Assembly: GCA_947174495.1 (NCBI GenBank)
Contig: CAMWJC010000022.1
Span: forward strand, 1-42,373
Source: an uncultured Lachnospiraceae bacterium
GTDB lineage: Bacteria; Bacillota; Clostridia; Lachnospirales; Lachnospiraceae
Direction of reading: 5' to 3'
Length of the DNA stretch: 42,373 nt
Shown here: positions 17,551 to 25,923 of the stretch, piece after piece
Position numbering within the stretch: position 1 is the stretch's first letter
Layout of the letters: each line of letters opens with the position of its first letter
Notes under the pieces: generated by a model
The model's database searches: none
Seen by the model: only the letters and a program-made list of their open reading frames with translations
Told to the model about the DNA's origin: nothing
Translations under genes and position numbers: made by a program

Positions 17551-19200
17551 GTGCTGAAATTAGTAAAATATAAGCTATATGTTTTAGATAAAATACTGCC
17601 CCTGACAAAGGGTGTAAGGCATCTGTTTATCATAAACCTTTTTCTTTCCATAGTGGTAATTATCGCTGGGTTTATCGTACCGTTATTTTACAAAAGATTT
17701 ATTGAAGAAACGATCATATTGGGAAAAATGGAAACCTTTATGCCTGTTTTGTCAGGCTATTGTCTGGTCCACTTCGGTGTTATCGGAATACAGTATGTCA
17801 AGAACCATTTCAATAATAAGATCCGAAACTGTGTGACATTCAGGGCAAAATTAAAAATGTGGCAGGATCTTTTTAAGTGGAGTTTCCCGGAATATGAGTG
17901 CGCAAATATCGGGGATACCAAAATGTATATTGAGGATGATGTACAGGTTATATTGAATTTTTCTTCCTATTACACAATTGATTATCTGATTCAGTTTGTT
18001 ACCATGCTGGTATGCATCGTAATTTTATTTGCAATGGAATGGCGTCTGGCATTATTTGCTATCATTTGCATTCCTCTTACATCGGGAATAGATTCTGTCT
18101 TAAGCAAGCGCGAGAAGGCATTGAACAATGAGCAGCGTGAAAATGACAAAGAGATGAATACCTGGTTATATAGCAGTCTGCAAAGCTGGAAAGAAGTAAA
18201 GGCATTAAATCTACAGAACAGACAAAGGGTCGCCTTTGTCAGCTACATAAGAAAGTATGCGTTATATTACGCAAAATGGATCAATTATTGGACATTGCGG
18301 GCGTTGATCATACCTAAAATAAGAAATGAATTCCTGATGAGATTCGGATTATACTTTTTAGGTGGTCTGCTGGTTATGAATGGCCAGATGTCCATTGGCA
18401 TTTTGCTAGTTTTTGTCACATATTTTGATATGCTGACAAAGGCTATATTGGAGGTTTCCTCTACCGATGCGGATTTGCAGGGGAAAAAACCATATTTGGA
18501 CAGGCTGCTGCAAAAATTGGAGGAAGAGTATCCGGTTGAACAGGGAGAAGACTTAAGAATTGAGTCCATAGAGATAGAAAATCTTTCTTTTCATTATCCG
18601 GGACAGGAAGCTCTCCTCAAGAATGTGAGTTTGGTTGCCCGTCAGGGGGAACGGATTGCAATTGTGGGAAAAAGCGGGTGCGGCAAAACGACGCTTTTGA
18701 AATTACTTGTGGGCCTGCTTAATGCGGACGAAGGAAGAATTCTGTATTCCGGTATAGAAATCAATCGTGTAAAAATATCCGGATTACATAAGAGAATAGG
18801 CTTTGTCCTGCAAAACAGCCGTCTTTACAATATGTCCATTAAGGATAATCTGCTTCTGGTTAATCCCGAAGCAACAAAAGAGGACATAAAGGAGGCTTGC
18901 AGGAAGGCATGCATCCTGGATTTTATACAGGAGCTTCCAGATGGATTTGATACTGTGATAGGAGAAAACAGTAGTAAACTGTCCGGTGGACAAAAGCAGA
19001 GAATTGCGTTGGCAAGAGCCTTTTTAATGGATGTTGATGTCTATATTTTTGATGAGTCGACCAGCGCCATCGATCAATACAGCGAAAAACTGATTAACGA
19101 TGCAATCGCTAACATGAACAAAGATAAAATTGTAATGATTGTAGCACATAGAGAGTCTTCTATTCAGTTGTGTAACAGGGTAATAAGACTGGGTGAGTAG
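17551..19200 (+). CDS. ABC exporter half-transporter, second partner
   Basis: The 549-residue protein has an export membrane domain (about 15-310) and an ATPase with Walker A GKSGCGKTT (about 373-381), signature LSGGQKQR (about 477) and Walker B VYIFDESTSAID. The Walker B glutamate and the switch His (VAHRE) are present, so both halves of the pair look ATPase-competent. I chose GTG 17551 because AGGAGG lies just upstream; an ATG at 17527 overlaps the previous gene and lacks a site. No convincing precursor peptide gene was found next to it. Confidence 0.9.
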   Translation: MLKLVKYKLYVLDKILPLTKGVRHLFIINLFLSIVVIIAGFIVPLFYKRFIEETIILGKMETFMPVLSGYCLVHFGVIGIQYVKNHFNNKIRNCVTFRAKLKMWQDLFKWSFPEYECANIGDTKMYIEDDVQVILNFSSYYTIDYLIQFVTMLVCIVILFAMEWRLALFAIICIPLTSGIDSVLSKREKALNNEQRENDKEMNTWLYSSLQSWKEVKALNLQNRQRVAFVSYIRKYALYYAKWINYWTLRALIIPKIRNEFLMRFGLYFLGGLLVMNGQMSIGILLVFVTYFDMLTKAILEVSSTDADLQGKKPYLDRLLQKLEEEYPVEQGEDLRIESIEIENLSFHYPGQEALLKNVSLVARQGERIAIVGKSGCGKTTLLKLLVGLLNADEGRILYSGIEINRVKISGLHKRIGFVLQNSRLYNMSIKDNLLLVNPEATKEDIKEACRKACILDFIQELPDGFDTVIGENSSKLSGGQKQRIALARAFLMDVDVYIFDESTSAIDQYSEKLINDAIANMNKDKIVMIVAHRESSIQLCNRVIRLGE

Positions 19201-19300
19201 AGTTTGTGTATTCATAAATAGCTGACCAACCATGAATTCATAAATGAGTACCAGGTTTTGTCCTAATTTACTTGTCAAAATGTGCGATGAGCAATTTCCT

Positions 19301-19819
19301 TCATCCAGTTTCTGCAATTGTTGGATCTTGAAAAATAGAAGTATCTGGAGGGTGATAGGTGAATACCAAAAAGCAACCAAAAAGAATGCATACCAAAATA
19401 CATAGTAAAGACGTATAAGATTCAAGTCTACAGGACAGTGTGAGCTTGTAAGAAAACCAAAAGGCGATAATGATGCTCAAAATGAACGTACTAATATCCA
19501 AAATAAAAACATTTTTACCAAGGATAGAAGTATAAGTGCAGTAAAAAAGTGGGATCAGAAGTGCGCCCGCTATAATTCCAAAACTTAAAGCGGAAGTGAT
19601 GCATGAGTATTTTGGGCGGAATTTAAAAATCATTATAAGTGAGTATATCAGCATTGGGAAGAATAACAGCTTCATATGTTCCCAGATGGATTCACTAATT
19701 GGCGTAAAAAGCCCGACTGTGTGATTGTTTCCAGTCCAGTCATATAGAAAATGTGCAAGTGTTCCTGTAATCAGAACAAATACCATTCCAATAATTGTAT
19801 ATCGCTTTAAATACTTCAT
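19301..19819 (-). CDS. DUF6512-like integral membrane protein
   Basis: The 172-residue protein has about five membrane helices and the sequence LYDWTGNN...PISESIWEHMKLLFFPM, which I recall as typical of DUF6512 proteins, plus the family's FTYHPPD near the end. The function of the family is unknown. It converges on the ABC exporter gene with about 100 bp between them. No clear operon partner is visible. Confidence 0.75.
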   Translation of the reverse strand: MKYLKRYTIIGMVFVLITGTLAHFLYDWTGNNHTVGLFTPISESIWEHMKLLFFPMLIYSLIMIFKFRPKYSCITSALSFGIIAGALLIPLFYCTYTSILGKNVFILDISTFILSIIIAFWFSYKLTLSCRLESYTSLLCILVCILFGCFLVFTYHPPDTSIFQDPTIAETG

Positions 19820-20326
19820 AAAAAATACCTCATGAATTGTATATGTAGCTGTGAAATTAAAGCAGAAAGCAGTTTTATGAGTTTGCTGACAAGGTTCATG
19901 ATGATTTAAGCAAGTGTCTTTGGCGGGAACTTAAATATTAAATTACCAAAGAAGTTGTAAATATTTGATTGTTATGGAATTATATGGTTTATGCATCACA
20001 TAGCCAATTGGTTTTCAAAACGAAAATCAGTCGGCTATTTTTATGTCCGGATATTTTGATTTTGCGGAAGTGCAGGCTATGGAAGATATCATAAAAGATA
20101 ATAATAACACTCAAAAATTTAGAGATATAATACTTTTCCATATTCCTTACAACACTACACAAAGCACCGCACCAGCATTGACAAGATACCCAAAAATGAT
20201 ATAGTTATATAAGCATTATGATATGCAAATTTTGAGGAAAGGAGGAATTATGATTATGAATAAACAAACACTGAAACAGCTTGGGAGGGTTATATATTTC
20301 TAATTCTTCCCAAAGAGGAGGATTTT
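19820..20326. other. AT-rich intergenic region with hairpin, promoter and short frames
   Basis: A 507-bp stretch without a convincing gene. A terminator-like hairpin at 20000-20042 pairs ATAGCC with GGCTAT and is followed by five T residues. Directly behind it a 53-codon frame (20043-20204, starting MSGYFDFAEVQAME) has no ribosome site and may be a gene remnant. TTGACA at 20178-20183 with TAGTTA 18 nt downstream could be the promoter for the next two genes. A 17-codon frame with a strong ribosome site follows at 20250. Confidence 0.5.
20250..20303 (+). CDS. Possible 17-residue leader peptide
   Basis: AAAGGAGG lies 6-7 nt upstream of ATG 20250. The frame reads MIMNKQTLKQLGRVIYF and stops at TAA 20301-20303, 23 bp before the phosphotransferase gene. 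The ribosome site is stronger than needed for a chance frame. It could be a leader peptide or the broken start of a lost gene. No attenuation structure was established. Confidence 0.4.
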   Translation: MIMNKQTLKQLGRVIYF

Positions 20327-21253
20327 ATGAACATAGAAACCGATACAATGCTTGAAGCAGTCAATCAAATAATTAAAAACAATTTTGGCTGCTACGCCGA
20401 GGAAATAAGAAAATTTGAGAATGTTACGAATAACTTCGTATATTTCTTTACCGTATTAGGCAAGCATTATATTTTAAAATTATACAGAAGCACGGACTGG
20501 CCCGAAAACGGGAAAATCCAATTTGTAAATCAACTTTTATTTCAGAATAGCATTCCCTGTACCGAATTAATTACATATAGCCGAAATGATCAAATATACC
20601 CAAACGGTTATCTGATTGAGCGAGAGGTACAAGGAATAGCGGCTGATAAAATATTGTTTGACAGAGAGCAGGAAATTGCGCTTTATGTCAAATTGGCGGA
20701 ACTGGTTTCTTCCATTCACAATATAAAAATTGAAAATTATGGATATATAGGCAGCGGTATTGCCTGTTATGGAAGCATGATATCTTTCTTTGAGGATGAA
20801 TTTGACAGGTTAGAAGATGGATTAAAAGAAACGATTTCAGAAACACAGTTAAAGAAAATGAAAGAAAAGTTTCTCATTACAATGCGTGATTTTGAAGATT
20901 TACCGTCTGTCCTTTGCCATAGTGATTTGTCAAAGAAAAATATAATTGTGCAGGATAATGGCGAAATATTGCTTATCGACTGGGACGATGCGATTGCGTT
21001 CAACTGGATGGCAGATATATCTCGATTGACATTTTGGATGAAACTGAATTATAACGAGCAGGATTGTGAATTGTTCAGAAGTACATTTTTGAAACATTAT
21101 CGGACTACCTGCCGCAAATCTGAATTTAATACTTATGAAAGTGCGTTTCATATCTATTCCGCTTTAGATTCTCTGCTCTTTTTTAAAAGCATTGGTAATA
21201 AAGAAATGCAAAATCGTTTAAAAAGTTATCTCGACGGCTTAGATTTGGGATAG
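20327..21253 (+). CDS. APH/choline-kinase-like phosphotransferase
   Basis: The 308-residue protein has the kinase-like fold of aminoglycoside phosphotransferases and homoserine kinase II: an ATP-binding lysine in YILKLYRS (about residue 52), the catalytic loop LCHSDLSKKNIIV (about 197-209, the H-x-D...N signature) and the metal-binding LIDWDD. Length is normal for the superfamily. The substrate cannot be told; aminoglycosides, sugars, choline and homoserine are all possible. AGGAGG precedes the ATG. The ParB-like gene follows after 15 bp, probably in the same transcript. Base composition is AT-rich, suggesting acquired DNA. Confidence 0.85.
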   Translation: MNIETDTMLEAVNQIIKNNFGCYAEEIRKFENVTNNFVYFFTVLGKHYILKLYRSTDWPENGKIQFVNQLLFQNSIPCTELITYSRNDQIYPNGYLIEREVQGIAADKILFDREQEIALYVKLAELVSSIHNIKIENYGYIGSGIACYGSMISFFEDEFDRLEDGLKETISETQLKKMKEKFLITMRDFEDLPSVLCHSDLSKKNIIVQDNGEILLIDWDDAIAFNWMADISRLTFWMKLNYNEQDCELFRSTFLKHYRTTCRKSEFNTYESAFHIYSALDSLLFFKSIGNKEMQNRLKSYLDGLDLG

Positions 21254-21268
21254 GAGGCAGATGATGAC

Positions 21269-21871
21269 ATGAACATTTTGAGAACAAGCTCTGAGGACGA
21301 AATGATTTCAGAGTATTTAAAGACGGAATACCATTCTGAGAGATTTTCAGAACACATCAAAAAAGTTATGAGAGAGCTTTTGGTGGACGAGAGCATAATA
21401 TTATCTGCAGATTTGAATAACACTAATGAAAATATCACAAGAAAAAAGCTGCTCGGAGAATTTCGGGGATACGGCTTAAATCGCGAATTATTTGAGAATT
21501 TTCCGAACGAAATTCAATGGAATTTATGCAATTTTGAGAGCTATGATTTAAGCAGCATCAGATACATTGATTATAGTTACTGGAATGAATTATCGAAAGG
21601 AACACATTCGCCTTTGATAGCTGCGCAGACGATTCGAAACGGAATTGAAATTTATAATCAAAGCAATGCGGGGTTTGTTAAAGCTGCGGAATATATAAAA
21701 GACGGCGGGAAATTTTTAAGACCAATCTTTTTAACATATGATTTTGAACATTTTGTTATCGTCGAGGGGCATTTAAGAATAACAGCTTTTGCATTGGTGC
21801 CCGAACATTTTAATAATGTTGAATGTTTTGTTGGAAAATGTAGCAGCGATGATTTGAAAAAATGGATGTAG
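21269..21871 (+). CDS. Hypothetical protein with ParB-like segment
   Basis: The 200-residue cytoplasmic protein has no membrane segment. Its C-terminal part (about 150-190: FVIVEGHLRITAFAL) resembles the V-x-G-H-x-R core of the ParB/sulfiredoxin fold, found in nucleases, CTP-binding switches and some kinases. The N-terminal half is not recognised. It lies 15 bp after the phosphotransferase, and a strong terminator follows, so the two form a closed two-gene unit. Confidence 0.6.
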   Translation: MNILRTSSEDEMISEYLKTEYHSERFSEHIKKVMRELLVDESIILSADLNNTNENITRKKLLGEFRGYGLNRELFENFPNEIQWNLCNFESYDLSSIRYIDYSYWNELSKGTHSPLIAAQTIRNGIEIYNQSNAGFVKAAEYIKDGGKFLRPIFLTYDFEHFVIVEGHLRITAFALVPEHFNNVECFVGKCSSDDLKKWM

Positions 21872-21880
21872 CAGCAAAGT

Positions 21881-21922
21881 AATGGAGCTGTGTAACGTGA
21901 AAACGTTCACAGCTCCATTTTT
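21881..21922 (+). terminator. Terminator after the phosphotransferase unit
   Basis: AATGGAGCTGTG (21881-21892) pairs with CACAGCTCCATT (21908-21919); inner ACGT/ACGT extends the stem around GAAA. A T-run follows. Confidence 0.9.
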
Positions 21923-21935
21923 CTTACAATAAGCT

Positions 21936-22012
21936 GGTTCGCAAAGCGTGACAGCGTTTGTTCACATAAGAATGACTTGCGAAGCGAGTCATTCGTTGTC
22001 TATTTACAACGC
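21936..22012. repeat. Cluster of short hairpins (candidate intergenic repeat)
   Basis: GAATGACT (about 21970) pairs with AGTCATTC around TGCGAAGCG, and the next bases form CGTTGT/ACAACG. An imperfect CAAAGC/GCGTTTG hairpin lies before them. The cluster sits between convergent genes and may also act as the terminator of the minus-strand operon. The TTCGC/GCGAA flavour recalls the loop of the 171-552 element, but no homology was established. Confidence 0.5.
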
Positions 22013-22026
22013 CATGCAAAGACAAC

Positions 22027-22815
22027 TTAATCCCTTTTCCGCTTTAGTAAAAGAAGCAATATGGTCGTTACTGCTGTAGTTAAGAGTACCAGGAAAACTG
22101 TTAGGGGGATGATCCAGGATTTTGATTTTGGTACAATACGCGGGGCATCCGCTGATGCGTTCGGCGTTTTTGGAGTCTCAACGACAGGCGCACCGTTTGG
22201 GTAGAGCTGGTCTAAATCTGCATTTGGTGCGTTTAGGCAGATCCAGACATTTTTGTACCCGTACCAGTAACTGACCAATCCCCAGCTATTTCCATTTTCA
22301 TCCACATAAACATTGTCATAAGTGGGCGGGTGATTATCATATTTCAGGGAATCGTATTCCGTGGAACCGGGATATCTCCACAGGAAGATATCCTGTCCCT
22401 GATAGTCTTCACTCAGCTCTCCGGATTGTTCGGTAATTTGTGCACTATGTTCTTCGCGGAAGGAAATGCTGTCATAGATAACTTCCATGTAATCCATAGG
22501 CACCCAGCCCACAGTATCCTGATAATCGTCATAGATACCCCATAGGATACCCGATTCATCCCGATAGGTAAAATGGATATATGCCTTATGACCGTTCTCC
22601 CATACAGCTACCACTTCCGGCAGCTCAGGGCTTTTGTATAGAATAACTTTCCCATCCGGGCCGTTTGCCGTAAAGGATCGTCCCATGTATTCACATTCAT
22701 CAGCATGGGCTTCATAAAAAGGGTCAAAGGGTTCCCAGATCACATCAGCCTTCACCGGAATAGAAAGCAGCATGTAACAGATCAATGCTGTAAACACATA
22801 AAATATTTTTTTCAT
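22027..22815 (-). CDS. Secreted, membrane-anchored SH3-like protein
   Basis: The 262-residue protein has a signal peptide (about 1-24, cleavage near VKADVIWE), two SH3-like modules (about 45-110 with GWVPMDYME, and about 130-195 ending with the WGLVSYWYGYKNVWICL region), a Pro/Ala-rich linker, and a C-terminal membrane helix (about 235-257) with a RKRD tail. It should sit outside the cell, anchored at its C-terminus, possibly touching the wall. ATG 22815 follows GGAGG; the frame runs upstream without another site. It is the last gene of a three-gene unit with a small membrane protein and an MFS protein. Confidence 0.72.
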   Translation of the reverse strand: MKKIFYVFTALICYMLLSIPVKADVIWEPFDPFYEAHADECEYMGRSFTANGPDGKVILYKSPELPEVVAVWENGHKAYIHFTYRDESGILWGIYDDYQDTVGWVPMDYMEVIYDSISFREEHSAQITEQSGELSEDYQGQDIFLWRYPGSTEYDSLKYDNHPPTYDNVYVDENGNSWGLVSYWYGYKNVWICLNAPNADLDQLYPNGAPVVETPKTPNASADAPRIVPKSKSWIIPLTVFLVLLTTAVTTILLLLLKRKRD

Positions 22816-22839
22816 AAATAACCTCCATTTGACCACACC

Positions 22840-22867
22840 TGCAAGTTTGTGGTCACACAAACTTGCA
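22840..22867 (-). promoter_or_regulatory. Perfect 12-bp intercistronic hairpin
   Basis: TGCAAGTTTGTG (22840-22851) pairs perfectly with CACAAACTTGCA (22856-22867) around a 4-nt loop. It occupies the gap between the small membrane protein gene and the SH3-like gene, just before the latter's ribosome site. It has no T-run, so it likely affects mRNA stability or processing. Confidence 0.65.
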
Positions 22868-22884
22868 AGTGAAAGATTTATCTT

Positions 22885-23298
22885 TCACTCTTTCCTCTTT
22901 ATCCGCATGAGGATCGACAAAAGAAAATTCAATCGATTCATGCATAACATTCCAAGCAGCCAGGAACAAATATTGGATATGATGGCTAAACGTATAGGTC
23001 GCAATGGCCGATTGTCCTGCCAGCCCGGGGACTTTGCAAAGCGGCAGTAAATAAATGCTTCTGTCAGGATCACCATCAATTCCACAAGAAGCTGTATAGG
23101 AGCTGAGAATAAAGGCGGCAGATAGATCCTTCCCAGCCAGCAGATCAGTACGGCAGGCGGATTGGTAAGCAGGTTTACCAGAATCACTAAAAGCAGCATA
23201 TGACGCTTACGCCACCGGAACAAAAGTGCCACAACTATTTCAATTAACACAGTCAGCATGAAAGAGACTGCAAACATCCTGATCAAATAAATTTCCAT
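22885..23298 (-). CDS. Small hypothetical membrane protein
   Basis: The 137-residue protein has three or four membrane helices (about 5-25, 33-53, 60-82, 105-125) joined by basic loops. I do not recognise the family. The start at 23298 follows AGGAGG and lies 3 bp after the MFS stop, and the SH3-like gene follows, so all three are probably made together and may form one envelope complex. Confidence 0.68.
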   Translation of the reverse strand: MEIYLIRMFAVSFMLTVLIEIVVALLFRWRKRHMLLLVILVNLLTNPPAVLICWLGRIYLPPLFSAPIQLLVELMVILTEAFIYCRFAKSPGWQDNRPLRPIRLAIISNICSWLLGMLCMNRLNFLLSILMRIKRKE

Positions 23299-23301
23299 CT
23301 G

Positions 23302-24363
23302 CTATGTCCTCCTGAATCCTCCGTATCGGTGCATGACCGTTAATAAAAGGAGAGAAACCACGCTGCCCGCGCATCCCACGAGATTTCCACTGGTTTGAGG
23401 AAGCAGCCCGAAGTATCCGGGCAGAAAACCCAAAAACAGGGCAAATGTCAGAAATCCAAAGGCAAACCCCGGCATCTTTGGCAGACAGCATGCCAGCCAA
23501 TATAGAGTGATTGGCATGGTCATATTAAATAGGAACAGCGCAGCCAGTCCGGCAGGCATCAGGTCGGAAAAGAGATAGCAGCATGCCGCAAGCCCTAGGG
23601 AAATGGTAACAGTTCTTTGGAATCCATAGCGTGCAGATGCGAAGCCTCCGGCTATTTTGCCGGCCACAATGCTAAGGACAGCAAGCGCTCCGGCTAAGGC
23701 TTCTGATTTCCAGGGAAAGGCCGTTGCCATTCCGAGGTAGGAGCGGAGAATGACCACCGTCATACAGCAGAAGATGGAGACCATGGTTCCTAAAGAAAAA
23801 GCATTCTTCTTGTTTTGCTCATCTGAATCTATATCATATTTTTTCAGTATTGTGTGAGTCGGCGGACTTAGCCGCTGGTGCATGCAGGCCCATATGACTA
23901 TAAGAACTGACAAAATGCCTGTCCCAAGAAGAGCTTCCTTCCACATACCGCCTTTGGCAAGCATAGTACCAAGGTAGAGACCCAAAGCACCCGGAGCTAC
24001 AAAAATTCCCAATTTTCTACCCTGCCGATTTTCCAACCTGTCCTCCAAAATGGTTCCTACGCCTCCGCCTGCATGGAACAAGGCGTTTCCAATCCCAAGA
24101 ATAGCCGGATGGGTGAAGGCGCCTGCAAAGGTGATGATAATTCCCAGCATGGCGGACAGAAAAGAAAAGTTAATCTTTGCAAGCCTATCCTTTTCAATCA
24201 GGAAATCCAGAATTACCCCCAAGGGCATCTGCAGCGCAAAGGCACAAAAATTATAGATCAATATAAAAAAGTATCCGTCTTCCCGGAGAATAAAGTTTCC
24301 AAACATTGCCAGCGCGCATATGCCGTCAACCAGGAAGTGGGAGAAGGAATAAATGATAGTCAT
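23302..24363 (-). CDS. MFS-type transporter
   Basis: The 353-residue protein has about ten to eleven membrane helices with MFS-like pattern, including a short DFLIEKDR loop after the second or third helix. It is shorter than the usual 12-helix MFS protein (about 400 residues). A conserved-looking GNALFHAGGG segment lies in the first half. The substrate is unknown. It is first in a three-gene unit, and a promoter lies about 55 bp upstream. Confidence 0.75.
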   Translation of the reverse strand: MTIIYSFSHFLVDGICALAMFGNFILREDGYFFILIYNFCAFALQMPLGVILDFLIEKDRLAKINFSFLSAMLGIIITFAGAFTHPAILGIGNALFHAGGGVGTILEDRLENRQGRKLGIFVAPGALGLYLGTMLAKGGMWKEALLGTGILSVLIVIWACMHQRLSPPTHTILKKYDIDSDEQNKKNAFSLGTMVSIFCCMTVVILRSYLGMATAFPWKSEALAGALAVLSIVAGKIAGGFASARYGFQRTVTISLGLAACCYLFSDLMPAGLAALFLFNMTMPITLYWLACCLPKMPGFAFGFLTFALFLGFLPGYFGLLPQTSGNLVGCAGSVVSLLLLTVMHRYGGFRRT

Positions 24364-24417
24364 GGTTGTTTCCTTCAGGCTTGGTTATGATTTGATGGTT
24401 CAGGTGGACTTTCTTTT

Positions 24418-24446
24418 ATCATATAGCAAAATACTGAAAGCGTAAA
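24418..24446 (-). promoter_or_regulatory. Promoter of the MFS/SH3 operon
   Basis: On the minus strand TTTACG (complement of 24441-24446), a 17-nt spacer and TATGAT (complement of 24418-24423). Confidence 0.5.
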
Positions 24447-24485
24447 CAATAATGTTCTTTTGGTGCATTGTGAAGTAACAGTTCA

Positions 24486-25640
24486 CTATTTGTATAATTC
24501 AATCCACTCAACCCCGAAAATACTTTTTCGTCTGCAGAGGGTGATGGAATCATTTTCGGAAACGGAAGAGGATAGTTCCCCGGAAACAACGAAGGATTGC
24601 GATATGCCCTGAACCTCCACCACCAGATGATGCTCATCTACAAAACGTTCAAATCCTAAAACCCTGACAGTTTCGCAGCTTCCCTGATCAAAGGTAGTAA
24701 CTGCATTGATAGCAGGTGAGGATAGAAGGGAGAGAAACAGAACAGCGCACAGTACAGACAGAAATTTCCCGATATGCTCTTTGCGCTTCCGGATCAGAAG
24801 CGTCAACAAATAGCAGCCGGTCAGAATAAGAGCATAAATAACAAAAAATGCAGTATATTCCATATTGAGGGTTTTCCCAAATGTAAACAAAAAAAGCAGA
24901 TCAATCAGGCAGAGGAAGAAGGGAAAAGAAATTTGATAGGAATCGGTCCTCTCTGATGTCATTTTGGGATAAAGAAAAAGATACATTCCATAGCAGAAAT
25001 GAGGAATAAAAATACGGCATGCCAGCTTTAGGTTTTGGGGCATAAGAAATGACAGAAGAAAAAGTGCCGCAAGAACAAAGTAGATGATACGGCAGAACTT
25101 TTTCTCCCGCATAATAGTTTCTTCATCCCAGTGAGATAAAATGTAATCTTTTTCTTCTTTTACACGTGCTGGCTTTCTTTCGGACAGCCGCTCTGCCAGG
25201 CGGGACTTTTTGGCAGGAATTCCCAGAGACTCAAGATAGGACAGTGCAGGGACACTTCCCAGCATATTAAGTTCGAAGACCGCCAGCCTTTTACCTTCAT
25301 GGGATTTTAATTTTACGGAGGCCTGTATATCCAAAGTAATCTGCGCAATATCACTGTAGTGGAAGGAGCGGGTTCTGCCAATGGCAGGTGTATAAGAAAG
25401 CATACAGCCATCGATTACCAGTTTTCGTCTGAAATAGGACAGAATTAGGTAAAAGCTGCAAAAGCACAGGAGGCCGAAGCTGAGTGTAAAAATGGCAGCC
25501 ATTCCAAGGAGTTCCAAGAAATTAGGTGAAATATATACAGAATAGACTATACTAACAATATAAAGGGGAATGAAAGATACATTACCCAAAATTCCGATGA
25601 GAAGAGGAAGCTTTGGTTCCCGAACTACATAGCTGTCCAT
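24486..25640 (-). CDS. Hypothetical membrane protein with PH-like domain
   Basis: The 384-residue protein has two N-terminal membrane helices (about 12-68), a cytoplasmic domain (about 72-150) with short beta strands (RKLVIDGCMLSYTPA, SDIAQITLD) that look PH-like, a charged linker, then about six further membrane helices (about 180-310), and a C-terminal domain of about 70 residues. I do not recognise the family. It is transcribed alone behind a long structured leader. No function is claimed. Confidence 0.65.
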   Translation of the reverse strand: MDSYVVREPKLPLLIGILGNVSFIPLYIVSIVYSVYISPNFLELLGMAAIFTLSFGLLCFCSFYLILSYFRRKLVIDGCMLSYTPAIGRTRSFHYSDIAQITLDIQASVKLKSHEGKRLAVFELNMLGSVPALSYLESLGIPAKKSRLAERLSERKPARVKEEKDYILSHWDEETIMREKKFCRIIYFVLAALFLLSFLMPQNLKLACRIFIPHFCYGMYLFLYPKMTSERTDSYQISFPFFLCLIDLLFLFTFGKTLNMEYTAFFVIYALILTGCYLLTLLIRKRKEHIGKFLSVLCAVLFLSLLSSPAINAVTTFDQGSCETVRVLGFERFVDEHHLVVEVQGISQSFVVSGELSSSVSENDSITLCRRKSIFGVEWIELYK

Positions 25641-25716
25641 GTTAAGATCCTTTCTATTAGTGCATCATGCAAGCAAAATCTGTTATCTTTTCCGTCTGCA
25701 TATATCTCATTGTTAA

Positions 25717-25746
25717 AAGTGGCTATATGTTTCCACATAGCCACTT
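25717..25746 (-). terminator. Leader hairpin (possible attenuator)
   Basis: AAGTGGCTAT (25717-25726) pairs perfectly with ATAGCCACTT (25737-25746). On the minus strand it is followed by a TTTT run. It lies between the promoter at about 25840 and the gene starting at 25640, so it could cut transcription short. A second small hairpin, AACTC/GAGTT, lies just upstream of it. Confidence 0.5.
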
Positions 25747-25805
25747 GTGAAGTAACTCTATTAGAGTTGCTAACGCTTTTAGCAGTCCACTTTACGGTAG
25801 GACTT

Positions 25806-25842
25806 ACTACTAATAGAATACCATACTATTGAGAGTAGTCAA
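25806..25842 (-). promoter_or_regulatory. Promoter with overlapping dyad operator
   Basis: On the minus strand TTGACT (complement of 25837-25842), a 16-nt spacer and TATTCT (complement of 25815-25820). An interrupted dyad, ACTACTAATAG (25806-25816) against CTATTGAGAGTAGT (25826-25839), covers the core promoter. It would suit a dimeric repressor; which one is unknown. Confidence 0.6.
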
Positions 25843-25923
25843 CTTTTTTGATGAGATTCCATTGATATAAAATTTTCCTTTCACCGGGCAGCTGACTGAC
25901 AAGAGCATAAAAGGGAACAGATT

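Noticed and set aside
16979-17608. Long minus-strand frame of 209 codons
   Set aside because: It lies antisense to the ATPase domain of a clear ABC exporter gene and has no start signals; a shadow frame.
25640-25760. Possible 37-codon leader peptide (minus strand) in the leader of the membrane protein gene
   Set aside because: Its start lies inside the hairpin loop, lacks a ribosome site, and the frame overlaps the main gene start; probably chance.
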